From contig NZ_CP009291.1 in the NCBI RefSeq assembly GCF_000767465.1, positions 1,257,501 to 1,321,500 of the forward strand: a stretch of DNA of 64,000 bases. Direction: 5' to 3'. The notes under the pieces were generated by a model, which saw only the letters and a list, made by a program, of their open reading frames with translations, made no database searches and was not told the origin of the DNA. The stretch comes from Novosphingobium pentaromativorans US6-1. Its GTDB lineage: Bacteria > Pseudomonadota > Alphaproteobacteria > Sphingomonadales > Sphingomonadaceae. The position numbers and the translations under genes were made by a program. Positions 28,849-37,960 of this stretch are shown here, piece after piece (position 1 is the stretch's first letter; each line of letters opens with the position of its first letter).

Positions 28849-29187
28849 AGCTTATGTTCCCCACCCGACTGCTGCCTTTCGGCAGCTTGAGGCCCCCAAC
28901 CCGAAGGTAACGCCCGATCATTACCTATTCGTCGATTTTGCAAGGCCATGCCAACAAGGTCAATAAAATAGCACCCTGCCGCCAGGCACTTTTCGCAATC
29001 GATTTAGCGCTCCCTGCCCCGCACCGCAGCCTTAACCAGATAGTATGACTTGCGCAGCGAGCCCGACTGCTCGCTGCATTATCTTGCGTTAGAAGGATTG
29101 ACTAACGGTCTATATCTTTGGATATTAAACGCGTCTTTCGGTAAAATGACCAATCATGGATAACGGCTCAAGACGCGGAGTTGTCAG
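28849..29187. other. Divergent promoter region of the response regulator and PilZ-XRE gene
   Basis: These 339 bases are AT-richer than average and contain no supported gene. The right part holds the promoter/operator at 29088-29126; the left part must hold the response-regulator promoter, for which no clear elements were seen. Confidence 0.5.
29088..29126 (+). promoter_or_regulatory. Promoter of the PilZ-XRE gene with GTTA-N6-TTGACTAAC element
   Basis: GTTA (29088-29091), six bases, TTGACTAAC (29098-29106). TTGACT as -35 is followed after 17 bases by GATATT (29121-29126) as -10. CGTTAG/CTAACG halves form an inverted repeat over the -35, as expected of a repressor or regulator site. Confidence 0.55.
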
Positions 29188-29880
29188 ATGACAGTGATGG
29201 CCAAGATCAATCTGCGCAGCCGGACGGGCTACCTGCACGGACAGCCCACCCGCAAGCTCAGCCTTGAAGGCACCGCCGCCAGCTTCAAGGGCGATCGGGA
29301 ATCCGTTTCCATCACCAACCTGTCGAAGTCCGGCATGTTGCTGGAAACGTCGGCCCCACTTTCAGTCGGTGAACCGCTGATGGTCCTCTTCCCCGAAGGA
29401 GAGACGCGCAACGCCAGCATCGTCTGGGCAGCAGAGACGATCTTTGCCTGCGAATTTGACAAGGCATTGTCGATAGCCACGATCCGCAAGGTCCAGTTGC
29501 AGAGCCCGCCCGAACCGCGCAGCGCCGAGGAAACGGCATCTTCAGAGGCGCTTGGCGCCCGCATCAAGCGCCTGCGCCGCGAGCGAGGCTTCGGAGTGGA
29601 CCACTTCGCCAGCCACATTGGCGTAAGCCGTCCTACTCTGTGGAAGTGGGAAAAGGGCACTGTGTCGCCAAGGCAGAACATGGTCCAGGCGATTGCCAGA
29701 GCCCTGGGCGTACCGGAAACGGAATTGCTCTACGGCTCAAAACCGGCCCCTGTCCGGCAGGACAGCCCCGCTGCGACCGCTTTCGAGGCTTCAAGCTCGG
29801 TGATCGCCAGCAAGAAAGTCGAAATCGCGAAGCTGATCGGCGTGGATCCCAACCGCGTGCGCATCCTGATCGAGACCTGA
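29188..29880 (+). CDS. PilZ domain fused to an XRE-type HTH
   Basis: The 230-residue protein has an N-terminal PilZ-like domain (about 20-105) with the NxSxxG motif NLSKSG (44-49). A Cro/CI-type HTH follows (about 121-182; LGARIKRLRRERGFG, SRPTLWKWEKGTVSPRQ), then a short tail. The RxxxR half of the c-di-GMP site is not seen at the N-terminus (TRKLS at 21-25 is the nearest), so ligand binding is doubtful. The ATG at 29188 has a GGAG ribosome site. Likely a DNA-binding regulator; targets unknown. Confidence 0.82.
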   Translation: MTVMAKINLRSRTGYLHGQPTRKLSLEGTAASFKGDRESVSITNLSKSGMLLETSAPLSVGEPLMVLFPEGETRNASIVWAAETIFACEFDKALSIATIRKVQLQSPPEPRSAEETASSEALGARIKRLRRERGFGVDHFASHIGVSRPTLWKWEKGTVSPRQNMVQAIARALGVPETELLYGSKPAPVRQDSPAATAFEASSSVIASKKVEIAKLIGVDPNRVRILIET

Positions 29881-29940
29881 TCCCGAGGGGAAATCGCAGT
29901 CTCTCTGCCGCGAAGAGCGCAAGTAGACGTCTCGTCCGCC

Positions 29941-30957
29941 CTAGCGGCGAGTGCTGTCCCGTATCACGAGCTTGCCCGGAACCGGGCTCGTATCGATCGC
30001 CTCGCCCGAAGACACCCCGATGAAGTTCGACACCAGACGCCTGGCGATGGCCGGCATGTCCTGCTCGACGGTCGTGATCGAGGGATTGGTCAAACGCGTG
30101 GCATAGATGCCATCGAACCCGCAGAGCGCCAATTGCCCCGGTACGCTGACCCCGCGCTCATGCAAGGCCCGCAGCGCCCCTATGGCCATGAGATCGCAGG
30201 TCGCAAAGATGCCGTCGAGTTGCCGCCCTTCATCGAGCACTTCACGCATGAGGTTCACCCCCTGCTCCAATCGATCGGTAGGCACATCGCAATAGCGCAC
30301 CGTTTCCTCCATCCCGCGGCGGGTCATGACCGAGCGGTAGCCCTCGACGCGGTCAGCGAACTGGCGCTGGTCGCCCGGCCGGGGCGAGAGACAGGCGATC
30401 GCGCGGCATCCGACATCCACGAGATGTTCGACTGCGCCGGCCGCCGCCTCGACATTGGCCGCCGAGATCGCCGATAGCCGCTGCGAGGCGATGCCCCAGC
30501 CGACCACCGGCACACCGTCGTCGGCCAAGGCCCGGAACCTGTCCCAGCAGACCTTGTCCCGGCCGCTGCCGATGACGATGTAACCATCGGCCAGGCCGCG
30601 CATGACAAGGCCCACGTCTCCCATCTTCTCGCTCATCCACGAAGTAAGGACGGCATAGCCTTCGGCATTGGCAGCAACCGAAATATGGCCTTGCAACGTA
30701 GTATAGAAGGGATTGAGCGAGCCGATGCCTTCCTGATCGTCATAAAGCACGACAAGGGCAATCGTGCGCGTCGTGTTGCGTCGCAAGTTGGAGGCGGTCG
30801 CATTGGCGATATAGCCCAGCTTGCGAGCCGCTTCCTCGACGCGCACGCGGATGTCCGGCCGGACCGAAGTCTTGCCATTGAGAACGCGCGATACCGTCGA
30901 CTGCGATACGCCCGCCAGACCTGCAACATCATATGCCGTGACGCGGCCCGAATTCAC
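29941..30957 (-). CDS. LacI/PurR-family transcriptional regulator
   Basis: The 338-residue regulator has an N-terminal LacI HTH (TAYDVAGLAGVSQSTVSRVLNG) with hinge and a periplasmic-binding-like effector domain (from about residue 65, TRTIALVVLYDD). The start is GTG 30957, with an AGGAGGGG ribosome site; the frame is open to 31074 but that part is non-family. No sugar gene is adjacent, so effector and targets are unknown. It is convergent with the PilZ-XRE gene. Confidence 0.88.
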   Translation of the reverse strand: MNSGRVTAYDVAGLAGVSQSTVSRVLNGKTSVRPDIRVRVEEAARKLGYIANATASNLRRNTTRTIALVVLYDDQEGIGSLNPFYTTLQGHISVAANAEGYAVLTSWMSEKMGDVGLVMRGLADGYIVIGSGRDKVCWDRFRALADDGVPVVGWGIASQRLSAISAANVEAAAGAVEHLVDVGCRAIACLSPRPGDQRQFADRVEGYRSVMTRRGMEETVRYCDVPTDRLEQGVNLMREVLDEGRQLDGIFATCDLMAIGALRALHERGVSVPGQLALCGFDGIYATRLTNPSITTVEQDMPAIARRLVSNFIGVSSGEAIDTSPVPGKLVIRDSTRR

Positions 30958-31102
30958 GCCTTCCCCTCCTGCACGACCCAATCGGAACAGTGAAAGTCCG
31001 ATCCGACCTTCTATCGGGCCAAGCCCATAGCAGCGCAAGCCCGGTGTAGGAACGGCCCTTGCCACTTCCTGCACCCGACCAGCACATCGCCTGCCCGGCG
31101 AT

Positions 31103-31134
31103 GAAAAAAAGGGGCCGCGTTGCCGCGGCCCCTT
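31103..31134 (-). terminator. Intrinsic terminator of pnp
   Basis: Perfect 11-bp stem (AAGGGGCCGCG at 31109-31119, CGCGGCCCCTT at 31124-31134), then a run of seven T on the minus strand, 30 bases after the pnp stop. Confidence 0.9.
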
Positions 31135-31163
31135 CTTCCGGATTTCGAATTGTCGAAAGCCTG

Positions 31164-33449
31164 TCAGTCTTCCTTGAGGAAGGCCGGCATGTGGTTGGGA
31201 TCGCCACCGCCGTTGTCGTCACGATCGCGGCGCGGGCCACGGTCGCGGCCGCGGCCACCACCGCCTTCGCGACGCGGACCACGGCGATCGCCACCACGGC
31301 CGCCGCCTTCACGGTCGCCGCGCGGTTCGCGGGGCGGACGGGTGTCCTCCAGCTCTTCACCGGTTTCCTGGTCGACGACGCGCATCGACAGGCGGACCTT
31401 GCCGCGGTTGTCGATCTCGAGGACCTTGACCTTCACTTCCTGGCCTTCCGACACGACGTCGGTCGGCTTCTCCACGCGCTCGTTCTTCATTTCGGAAACG
31501 TGGACGAGGCCGTCCTTGCCACCCATGAAGTTCACGAAAGCGCCAAAGTCGACGATGTTGACGACCTTGCCGGTGTAGATCTTGCCGACTTCCGCTTCCT
31601 CGACGATGCCGAGGATCCAGTTCTTGGCGGCCTCGATCTGGTCGAGATCCGAGGACGAGATCTTGATCACGCCTTCGTCGTCGATGTCGACCTTGGCGCA
31701 GGTTTCGGCGACGATCTCGCGGATGACCTTGCCGCCGGTGCCGATGACGTCGCGGATCTTCGACTTGTCGATCTGGATCGTCTCGATGCGCGGCGCGTGG
31801 GCCGACAGCTCGGTGCGGGCCGAGCCGAGAGCCTTGGTCATTTCACCCAGGATGTGCGCGCGGCCGGCCTTCGCCTGCTCCAGCGCCTTGCCCATGATTT
31901 CCTTGGTGATGCCGGCGATCTTGATGTCCATCTGCATCGTGGTGATGCCGTTCTCGGTGCCGGCCACCTTGAAGTCCATGTCGCCGAGGTGATCCTCGTC
32001 GCCCAGAATGTCCGAAAGGACAGCGAACTCATCGCCTTCCAGGATGAGGCCCATCGCGATACCCGAGACCGGGCGCTCGATCGGAACGCCGGCGTCCATC
32101 ATCGAGAGACAGCCGCCACAGACGGTCGCCATCGAAGACGAGCCGTTCGACTCGGTCACGTCCGAAAGCACGCGGATGGTGTAGGGGAAGTCCTCCTTGG
32201 CGGGCAGGACCGGGTGCAGCGCACGCCACGCCAGCTTGCCGTGGCCGACTTCGCGGCGGCCCGGGGCGCCGAAGCGGCCGACTTCGCCGACCGAATAGGG
32301 CGGGAAGTTGTAGTGCAGCATGAACGCCGAGTACGACAGGCCTTCGAGGCCGTCGATCATCTGCTCGGAATCCTTGGTACCCAGGGTGGTGGTGCAGATG
32401 GTCTGCGTTTCACCGCGGGTGAACAGGGCCGAACCATGGGTGCGCGGCAGGAAGCCGACCATCGATTCGATCGGGCGGACCTGGTCGAGCTTGCGTCCGT
32501 CGATACGCTGGCCGTCCTTGAGGATGGCGCCGCGAACGATTTCGGCTTCGACCTTCTTCATGGTCTTGATCGCGACCATCTGGGTCTGCGGCTCGGCGTC
32601 GGCGAAAGCTTCCTTCGCCTTGGCGCGCGCTGCGTTGAGCGCGTTCGAGCGGGCCGACTTGTCGGTCAGCTTGTAGGCGGCGGCAACGTCCTTGCCGACG
32701 ACTTCCTTGAGCTTCGCCTTGATGTCGGCCGTGTTGTCCGACAGGTCGATTTCCCAAGGCTCCTTGGCGGCCTGTTCGGCGAGGTCGATGATGAGGTTCA
32801 CGACCTTCTTGCACTCGTCATGCGCGAACATGACGGCGCCGAGCATTTCTTCCTCGTTCAGCTCCTTGGCTTCCGATTCCACCATCATCACGGCATCGCC
32901 GGTAGCGGCAACGACGAGGTCGAGGCGGCCATCGGCCAGCGCAGCTTCCTGCTTCGGGTTCAGCGTGTACTGGCCATCGACGAAGCCGACGCGGCAGGCG
33001 CCGATCGGACCCATGAAGGGCACGCCCGAAATGGTGAGCGCGGCCGAAGCGGCGATCATCGCAACGACGTCGGGCTCGGTCTCGCCATCATAGCTGAGGA
33101 CCTGCGCGATGCAGTTGATCTCGTTGTAAAAGCCTTCGGGGAACAGCGGGCGAACCGGGCGGTCGATCAGACGGCTGGTCAGCGTTTCCTTTTCGGTCGC
33201 GCCGCGCTCACGCTTGAAGAAGCCGCCCGGGATACGACCGGCGGCGGAGAACTTTTCCTGGTAGTGCACGGTCAGCGGGAAGAAGTCCTGGCCTTCCTTC
33301 ACCGACTTGGCGGCAGTGACCGCGCAGAGCACAACAGTTTCGCCATAAGTGGCGAGGACCGCGCCGTCGGCCTGACGGGCAATACGGCCGGTTTCCAGAG
33401 TGAGGGTCTTTCCGCCCCACTCCATCGATACGGTTTTGACGTCGAACAT
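31164..33449 (-). CDS. pnp: Polynucleotide phosphorylase
   Basis: The 761-residue exoribonuclease has two RNase PH domains (the first from the N-terminus, opening [20 protein letters not shown]; the second about 310-550), then KH (about 555-615) and S1 (about 620-695) RNA-binding domains, and a C-terminal Arg/Gly-rich tail. It degrades RNA phosphorolytically and is a degradosome partner of RNase E in many bacteria. It is last in the truB-rpsO-pnp string and has a GC hairpin in its leader. Confidence 0.97.
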   Translation of the reverse strand: MFDVKTVSMEWGGKTLTLETGRIARQADGAVLATYGETVVLCAVTAAKSVKEGQDFFPLTVHYQEKFSAAGRIPGGFFKRERGATEKETLTSRLIDRPVRPLFPEGFYNEINCIAQVLSYDGETEPDVVAMIAASAALTISGVPFMGPIGACRVGFVDGQYTLNPKQEAALADGRLDLVVAATGDAVMMVESEAKELNEEEMLGAVMFAHDECKKVVNLIIDLAEQAAKEPWEIDLSDNTADIKAKLKEVVGKDVAAAYKLTDKSARSNALNAARAKAKEAFADAEPQTQMVAIKTMKKVEAEIVRGAILKDGQRIDGRKLDQVRPIESMVGFLPRTHGSALFTRGETQTICTTTLGTKDSEQMIDGLEGLSYSAFMLHYNFPPYSVGEVGRFGAPGRREVGHGKLAWRALHPVLPAKEDFPYTIRVLSDVTESNGSSSMATVCGGCLSMMDAGVPIERPVSGIAMGLILEGDEFAVLSDILGDEDHLGDMDFKVAGTENGITTMQMDIKIAGITKEIMGKALEQAKAGRAHILGEMTKALGSARTELSAHAPRIETIQIDKSKIRDVIGTGGKVIREIVAETCAKVDIDDEGVIKISSSDLDQIEAAKNWILGIVEEAEVGKIYTGKVVNIVDFGAFVNFMGGKDGLVHVSEMKNERVEKPTDVVSEGQEVKVKVLEIDNRGKVRLSMRVVDQETGEELEDTRPPREPRGDREGGGRGGDRRGPRREGGGGRGRDRGPRRDRDDNGGGDPNHMPAFLKED

Positions 33450-33522
33450 AGAGTTTTCCTCAACCCACCGGCCCTATTGCCTGGCGGGGTTTACTGCCGG
33501 GGATTCCGTCCCGGTCCGGTGC

Positions 33523-33548
33523 GGGGCCTTTCTCGGCCCCAAGGCCCC
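33523..33548 (-). promoter_or_regulatory. Hairpin in the pnp leader
   Basis: GGGGCCTT (33523-33530) pairs with AAGGCCCC (33541-33548), 74 bases before the pnp ATG. In enterobacteria a stem in the pnp leader is cut by RNase III for autoregulation; a similar role here is inference. Confidence 0.4.
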
Positions 33549-33592
33549 TCGCCGAATTGCGAGGATACCCAGAAAGGGTGGCCCAGATGCAA

Positions 33593-33615
33593 GAAGCGGC
33601 CCGCTCAGGGGCCGC
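33593..33615 (-). terminator. Weak terminator or processing hairpin after rpsO
   Basis: GCGGCCC (33596-33602) pairs with GGGCCGC (33609-33615), 14 bases after the rpsO stop, followed on the minus strand by TTCTT. Partial read-through to pnp is plausible. Confidence 0.5.
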
Positions 33616-33628
33616 CTCCGCGTCAGTC

Positions 33629-33898
33629 TTACTTGCGCAGACCGAGCTTCTGGATCAGTGCGTTGTACCGCGCGACATCCTTCTTCTTGAGGTAGTCGAG
33701 CAGCGAGCGGCGCTTGTTGACCATGGCCAGCAGACCGCGACGCGAATGGTTGTCCTTGTGGTGCGACTTGAAGTGTTCGGTCAGGTTGACGATGCGCTCG
33801 GTGAGGATCGCGACCTGAACTTCCGGGCTGCCCGTGTCGCCAGAGGCGCGAGCGTTGTCCGAAATAATTTCCTGCTTCTTCTCAGCGGTAACCGACAT
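33629..33898 (-). CDS. rpsO: 30S ribosomal protein S15
   Basis: The 89-residue protein is full-length S15 ([41 protein letters not shown], ending QKLGLRK). It binds the 16S central domain. It lies 5 bases after truB and upstream of pnp, the common bacterial order. Confidence 0.98.
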   Translation of the reverse strand: MSVTAEKKQEIISDNARASGDTGSPEVQVAILTERIVNLTEHFKSHHKDNHSRRGLLAMVNKRRSLLDYLKKKDVARYNALIQKLGLRK

Positions 33899-33903
33899 TC
33901 ATT

Positions 33904-34815
33904 CTACTCCGCGACATCCGAAAGATTGAACCCCCTGACGACGCGGGCTTCACCGCCCGAAAGCTCCATCAACGCGACCGGAACAATTCCTTCTCGCGCC
34001 CAATGCAGCCCGTCTTCATGGGGCAGCCCGGTCAGAACGCGGCCCTGTCGGACCGCCCTTGCCTGCTCCGGACCGAGGTCGATGGCCGGGATGTCGTCCA
34101 GCCCCACCTCCAGTGGCAAGAGTATCTGTTCAAGAGGGGCGCCCTTACCGATTTCGTTCAATTTGTCCAGCGAAATCGCGTGAGACAGGTCGAACGGGCC
34201 GGCCTTGACGCGGCGCAGCATGGTCACCGTGCCGCAGCTACCCAGAGCCCGGGCAATGTCGCGCGCCAGCGACCGGATGTAGGTCCCCTTGGATACGTGG
34301 GCCAGAAATGTCGCCTCATTCGCCGCTTCGCCCTCGGGATCGCACAGCGACAGCGCATGGATCGTCACTGCACGGGACTTGAGCGCGACGTCCTGCCCGG
34401 CACGGGCAAGGTCATAGGCGCGCTCACCGTCGACCTTCAGCGCCGAATAGGCCGGAGGCACCTGCTCGATCGGGCCGGTGAAGCGCGGCAGCACCGCTGC
34501 CACCAGATCGCGCGTGGGCACGACATCGCTGCGCGAGACGACTTCGCCTTCGAGATCGAGCGTCGTGGTCTCCTCACCGAAGCGGACGGTGAAGGCATAT
34601 GTCTTGCTGGCGTCGAGCATGCGCCCGGTCAGCTTGGTCGCCTCGCCAACGGCGATCGGCAGGATGCCGGTCGCCAGCGGATCGAGGGTGCCGCCGTGGC
34701 CGACCTTGACCTTCTTGCCATAGCCTGCCTCGCGCAAGTTACGCTTGACGGCGGCCACGCCCTGGGTCGAGCCGAGCCCATGCGGCTTGTCGAGAATGAT
34801 CCAGCCGTGCGGCAT
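33904..34815 (-). CDS. truB: TruB, tRNA pseudouridine-55 synthase
   Basis: The 303-residue enzyme has the TruB motif GHGGTLDPLATG with catalytic D45 and the KTYAFTVRFGEETTT strand, with a C-terminal PUA-like end. It makes pseudouridine 55 in the T loop of tRNAs. ATG 34815 is preferred to the preceding GTG. It normally follows rbfA; here the two are 4.8 kb apart. Confidence 0.96.
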   Translation of the reverse strand: MPHGWIILDKPHGLGSTQGVAAVKRNLREAGYGKKVKVGHGGTLDPLATGILPIAVGEATKLTGRMLDASKTYAFTVRFGEETTTLDLEGEVVSRSDVVPTRDLVAAVLPRFTGPIEQVPPAYSALKVDGERAYDLARAGQDVALKSRAVTIHALSLCDPEGEAANEATFLAHVSKGTYIRSLARDIARALGSCGTVTMLRRVKAGPFDLSHAISLDKLNEIGKGAPLEQILLPLEVGLDDIPAIDLGPEQARAVRQGRVLTGLPHEDGLHWAREGIVPVALMELSGGEARVVRGFNLSDVAE

Positions 34816-34894
34816 CACGAAACGGTAACGGGAAGCTTCATTGCGCCTCCCAAGGCCGCCGGCACCGATTTGTCAATCGCGCCGGCCCTTGGAG

Positions 34895-35305
34895 CTACTT
34901 TGCGGGCTTCGCCTTGGGTGCGTCGATCCGGTGCTGTCCCTTGCCACTTTTCTTGGGCGGAGCGTCGACCCGCTCGAACGAGGTGATCTGATAGCGCTGC
35001 CCCTTGACGACAACAGCGCCGAACTTGTCGAGCGTGCCGGTCGGACCCGCATCGATGCCGATATGCTCTACATAAGGCAGATCGAAAGCAGGCGACATCA
35101 ACGTGGCACGATACCATTGCCGGTGACTGTCCCGAAAATAGATCGTCCGGCTGTCGCCCGCGCGCCAGTCATCGACACCGCCGTGGTCGGCAAAGGGAAT
35201 GGAGGCCTGGCCCTGGTGCTGGGCGGTCGCGGTTGGCGCCGGTTCGGCCATGGCCGGAACCGCGACAAGCAAACCGAGCGGGATGAGCAATGCGGACATC
35301 TTCAT
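34895..35305 (-). CDS. Secreted DUF6491-like protein
   Basis: The 136-residue protein has a signal peptide (cleavage near AMAE, residue 20) and a domain that I match from memory to DUF6491: IPFADHGGVDDWRAGDSRTIYF, RQWYRATL, DLPYVEHIGIDAG. A basic Lys/Pro-rich tail follows. Function unknown; likely periplasmic. Confidence 0.65.
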   Translation of the reverse strand: MKMSALLIPLGLLVAVPAMAEPAPTATAQHQGQASIPFADHGGVDDWRAGDSRTIYFRDSHRQWYRATLMSPAFDLPYVEHIGIDAGPTGTLDKFGAVVVKGQRYQITSFERVDAPPKKSGKGQHRIDAPKAKPAK

Positions 35306-35420
35306 GGTGACTTCCTTTCGAACTCTCGAACGGTTTCACCCCCTTGCCTTCCCATTTCGGGCCCGGCGCGGGTCACTTCAAGGGCAACGACACTTTGTTA
35401 CAAGCTCGCGCCGAAGCGGA

Positions 35421-36107
35421 TCAGCCTCCCGCGACAGCTGCGGCCAGGGCATAGTAGTGATCGCTGGCCCAGATCACCGGCGGCAGCACCAGCCGGCGCA
35501 CAATGCCCCAGTCCGGGAACAGGTAGGGGATCACCAGCAGGACAAGAAACAGCAGCGGCAGTCCGTAGGGGCGCATCCGCGCATAGACCCGCGCCGCATG
35601 GCGCGGCAGCGCGCCCTCGACGATGTGCGAACCGTCGAATGGCGGGATCGGCAGCAGGTTGAACAGCGCCAGGAAGACGTTGATCAGGATGAAGTTGTTG
35701 AAGTTCATCGCCGCGAACCTCTCGACCGGTCCCAGCTCCGCTCCGGCGAAACGCACCAGCAGGCCCAACATGACTGCGCCCACCGCGGCGAGCACGAGAT
35801 TGGTTCCCGGCCCTGCCGCAGCCACGGCCATCATTCCCTTGCGCGGATCGCGCAGGCGGTGGTGGTTGACCGGCACCGGCTTGGCCCAACCGAATATCGG
35901 CATGCCGGTAAGCGCAAGAAAGCCCGGCAGAACGACCGTGCCGATCGGATCGACGTGGCGGAACGGGTTCAGGCTGAGGCGGCGCTGCTCATAGGCCGTC
36001 GGATCGCCCAGCGCCCTCGCGGTCCAGCCATGCGCCACTTCGTGGAACACGATGGCGAAAATGAGGGGGATGATGAGCGCTGCGGCCTGCAGCAGTGTAT
36101 CGTTCAT
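35421..36107 (-). CDS. M50-family site-2 protease-like membrane metalloprotease
   Basis: The 228-residue membrane protein has the zinc motif HEVAH (H22, E23, H26) in its first membrane helix, a GPGTNLVLA segment and the distal NLLPIPPFDGSHI motif with the Asp ligand, typical of small M50 (SpoIVFB-like group) peptidases. No PDZ domain. It may cut membrane-embedded substrates; none is known. The start at 36107 is three codons downstream of the longest frame. Confidence 0.88.
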   Translation of the reverse strand: MNDTLLQAAALIIPLIFAIVFHEVAHGWTARALGDPTAYEQRRLSLNPFRHVDPIGTVVLPGFLALTGMPIFGWAKPVPVNHHRLRDPRKGMMAVAAAGPGTNLVLAAVGAVMLGLLVRFAGAELGPVERFAAMNFNNFILINVFLALFNLLPIPPFDGSHIVEGALPRHAARVYARMRPYGLPLLFLVLLVIPYLFPDWGIVRRLVLPPVIWASDHYYALAAAVAGG

Positions 36108-36185
36108 GCCTACCATCTAGGCACGGAGCGACTGACCCGCAATCTCGGCCGGAAGATATGTCCGGCAGCGCGGGACCTGCGGGCA

Positions 36186-37106
36186 TCACACCGGGTAGCC
36201 GAGTTCCTCCAGCGGCAGGTCGCGCAGCGCCATCAGCCGGCGATTACTGTCAGGATAATGCTCGGCGATGCGGCTGCGCAGCCGGGGCGAGAGCTGCGCC
36301 GGCCTGCGGTTGATCACGGGAACCTGCCCGAGCAGCCACTTGGCACCGTGCCGCAGGGCCTGCCCTCCCGGCAGGTCGACAATGCGGTCCTTGTTGACCA
36401 CCGACTGGCGCGTGAACAGGTTGACCGCGCGCATCGCCGTAAGCCCCGCCGCGCCCAGCGAGCGGTTGGAGCGCGATCCTTCCGGCGGCAGCGCCTCGAG
36501 CGAGAGGCCAAGGTCACCCTCCAGTCGGGCAATCAGGGCAGAGCGATCCTTGAGCCACTCATAAGGATAGACGTGCACCCGGTCGGCCCCGAAGAGACCG
36601 TCGTAGTGCGCCACGAGACGGTCGTACTCGAAATGCTCGAACTGGAAGACCGGGGCCTTCCAGGGACGGGTCAGCGCGCCGCGCACGAAGTTCGCCGTTT
36701 CGAAATAGCGCCGCTGCCCCCAGGTTCCGCCGCCCGAGACATATTGTGCATAAGTGGCGCGGCAGATGTCGAACTGGTTGCGGATGAAGATGACGATGCG
36801 GGCATCGGGCAGCACCGACTTGACCCGGCGTGCCACTTCGGGGGCGAGGAACCCGTGCAGGCCGCCATTGTGCAGATAGCCGGAGAGGTTTTCCTCGCTC
36901 AGCAGCACCGGTCGGTTGCGACCCTTGAGCGCAAGAACCTCGCGCGCGCGATCCGGGCAGAAATGCATCCCGCAAGGCGCAAGGAAAGCCTCCTGGACCG
37001 TCTTGCGCGGCAGGAAGTCGTGACTGCTGGCCATCGGGAAGAGCTGCTTTTGCAGCCATGTCGTGGCGGTCTTGTGATAGCCCAGATGGACAATTGCGTT
37101 CTGCAT
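36186..37106 (-). CDS. Sulfotransferase-like protein
   Basis: The 306-residue protein has the PAPS-binding signature of sulfotransferases: a 5'-phosphosulfate loop HLGYHKTATTWLQKQLF at the N-terminus and a 3'-phosphate-binding strand-helix IVIFIRNQFDICRATY. The acceptor is unknown; glycan or lipid sulfation is possible. It sits in the block that separates rbfA from truB. Confidence 0.75.
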   Translation of the reverse strand: MQNAIVHLGYHKTATTWLQKQLFPMASSHDFLPRKTVQEAFLAPCGMHFCPDRAREVLALKGRNRPVLLSEENLSGYLHNGGLHGFLAPEVARRVKSVLPDARIVIFIRNQFDICRATYAQYVSGGGTWGQRRYFETANFVRGALTRPWKAPVFQFEHFEYDRLVAHYDGLFGADRVHVYPYEWLKDRSALIARLEGDLGLSLEALPPEGSRSNRSLGAAGLTAMRAVNLFTRQSVVNKDRIVDLPGGQALRHGAKWLLGQVPVINRRPAQLSPRLRSRIAEHYPDSNRRLMALRDLPLEELGYPV

Positions 37107-37259
37107 GGCGGACCCGTTTTCTGCCGTCGTTGTCGCGGCGGAGTATCGAATGCCCGTGTTGCATGAATTTTTCAGGTCCGTGCGCCCTCTTTTGCAATCG
37201 AATGCGGGGGAGCGCCCCGGATATGCGGCAGCGCGAGTGCGCAGCCCGTTATCGCAGCC

Positions 37260-37841
37260 TCAGGCAGAACCCAGCGCCTCTCCGAAATGCCGGCGGCACA
37301 GCGCGACGTAGCGATCGTTGCCGCCGATCTCTGTCTGCGCACCATGGCTGACCGCCGCGCCTTCGGCATCCACGCGCAAGTTCATCGTCGCCTTCCGGCC
37401 GCAATGGCAGACTGCCTTGAGCTCGACGAGCGCATCGGCAATGCCCAGCAGCACCGCAGAGCCGGGGAACAACTCGCCCCTGAAATCGGTCCGCAAACCG
37501 TAACACAGAACCGGGATGTTCTCGCCATCGGCAAGGCGCGCCAGCTGCCAGACCTGCTCCGCACTGAGGAACTGCGCCTCGTCCACGAGGACGCAGGACA
37601 GCGGCCGCGAGCGGTGCAACGCCTGGACGCTTCCATGCAGATCGGTATCTGCAGCGAAGCGATGGGCATCGGCGTGCAGGCCTATGCGGCTCTCGATCGC
37701 GCCGGCCCCGCCGCGGTTGTCGATAGCCGCAGTCCAAAGCATCGTGCGCATCCCGCGTTCGATATAGTTGAAGTTCGCCTGCAATAGCGTCGCCGACTTA
37801 CCGGCATTCATGCTGGCATAGTAGAAGTAGAGCTTGGCCAT
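37260..37841 (-). CDS. tdk: Thymidine kinase (type II)
   Basis: The 193-residue kinase has P-loop ASMNAGKS (9-16), the catalytic Glu in LVDEAQFL, and the zinc cysteines in [13 protein letters not shown] and LCRRHF. It phosphorylates thymidine in salvage. ATG 37841 matches the family start [16 protein letters not shown]; the longer open frame covers the promoter region. Confidence 0.95.
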   Translation of the reverse strand: MAKLYFYYASMNAGKSATLLQANFNYIERGMRTMLWTAAIDNRGGAGAIESRIGLHADAHRFAADTDLHGSVQALHRSRPLSCVLVDEAQFLSAEQVWQLARLADGENIPVLCYGLRTDFRGELFPGSAVLLGIADALVELKAVCHCGRKATMNLRVDAEGAAVSHGAQTEIGGNDRYVALCRRHFGEALGSA

Positions 37842-37960
37842 CGTGACAGTGGATAACACGGTCAATTCGGCCCCGCACGAGGACATCGACAGTTCTCCCC
37901 GCTTGAATGAATTCGTTTGAAGTACTCTAAGATGAACGACGCAGGCCGTGGGAGTTCGCA

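Noticed and set aside
31059..33695. 878-codon plus-strand frame opposite pnp
   Set aside because: Antisense shadow; the pnp protein on the other strand is unambiguous.
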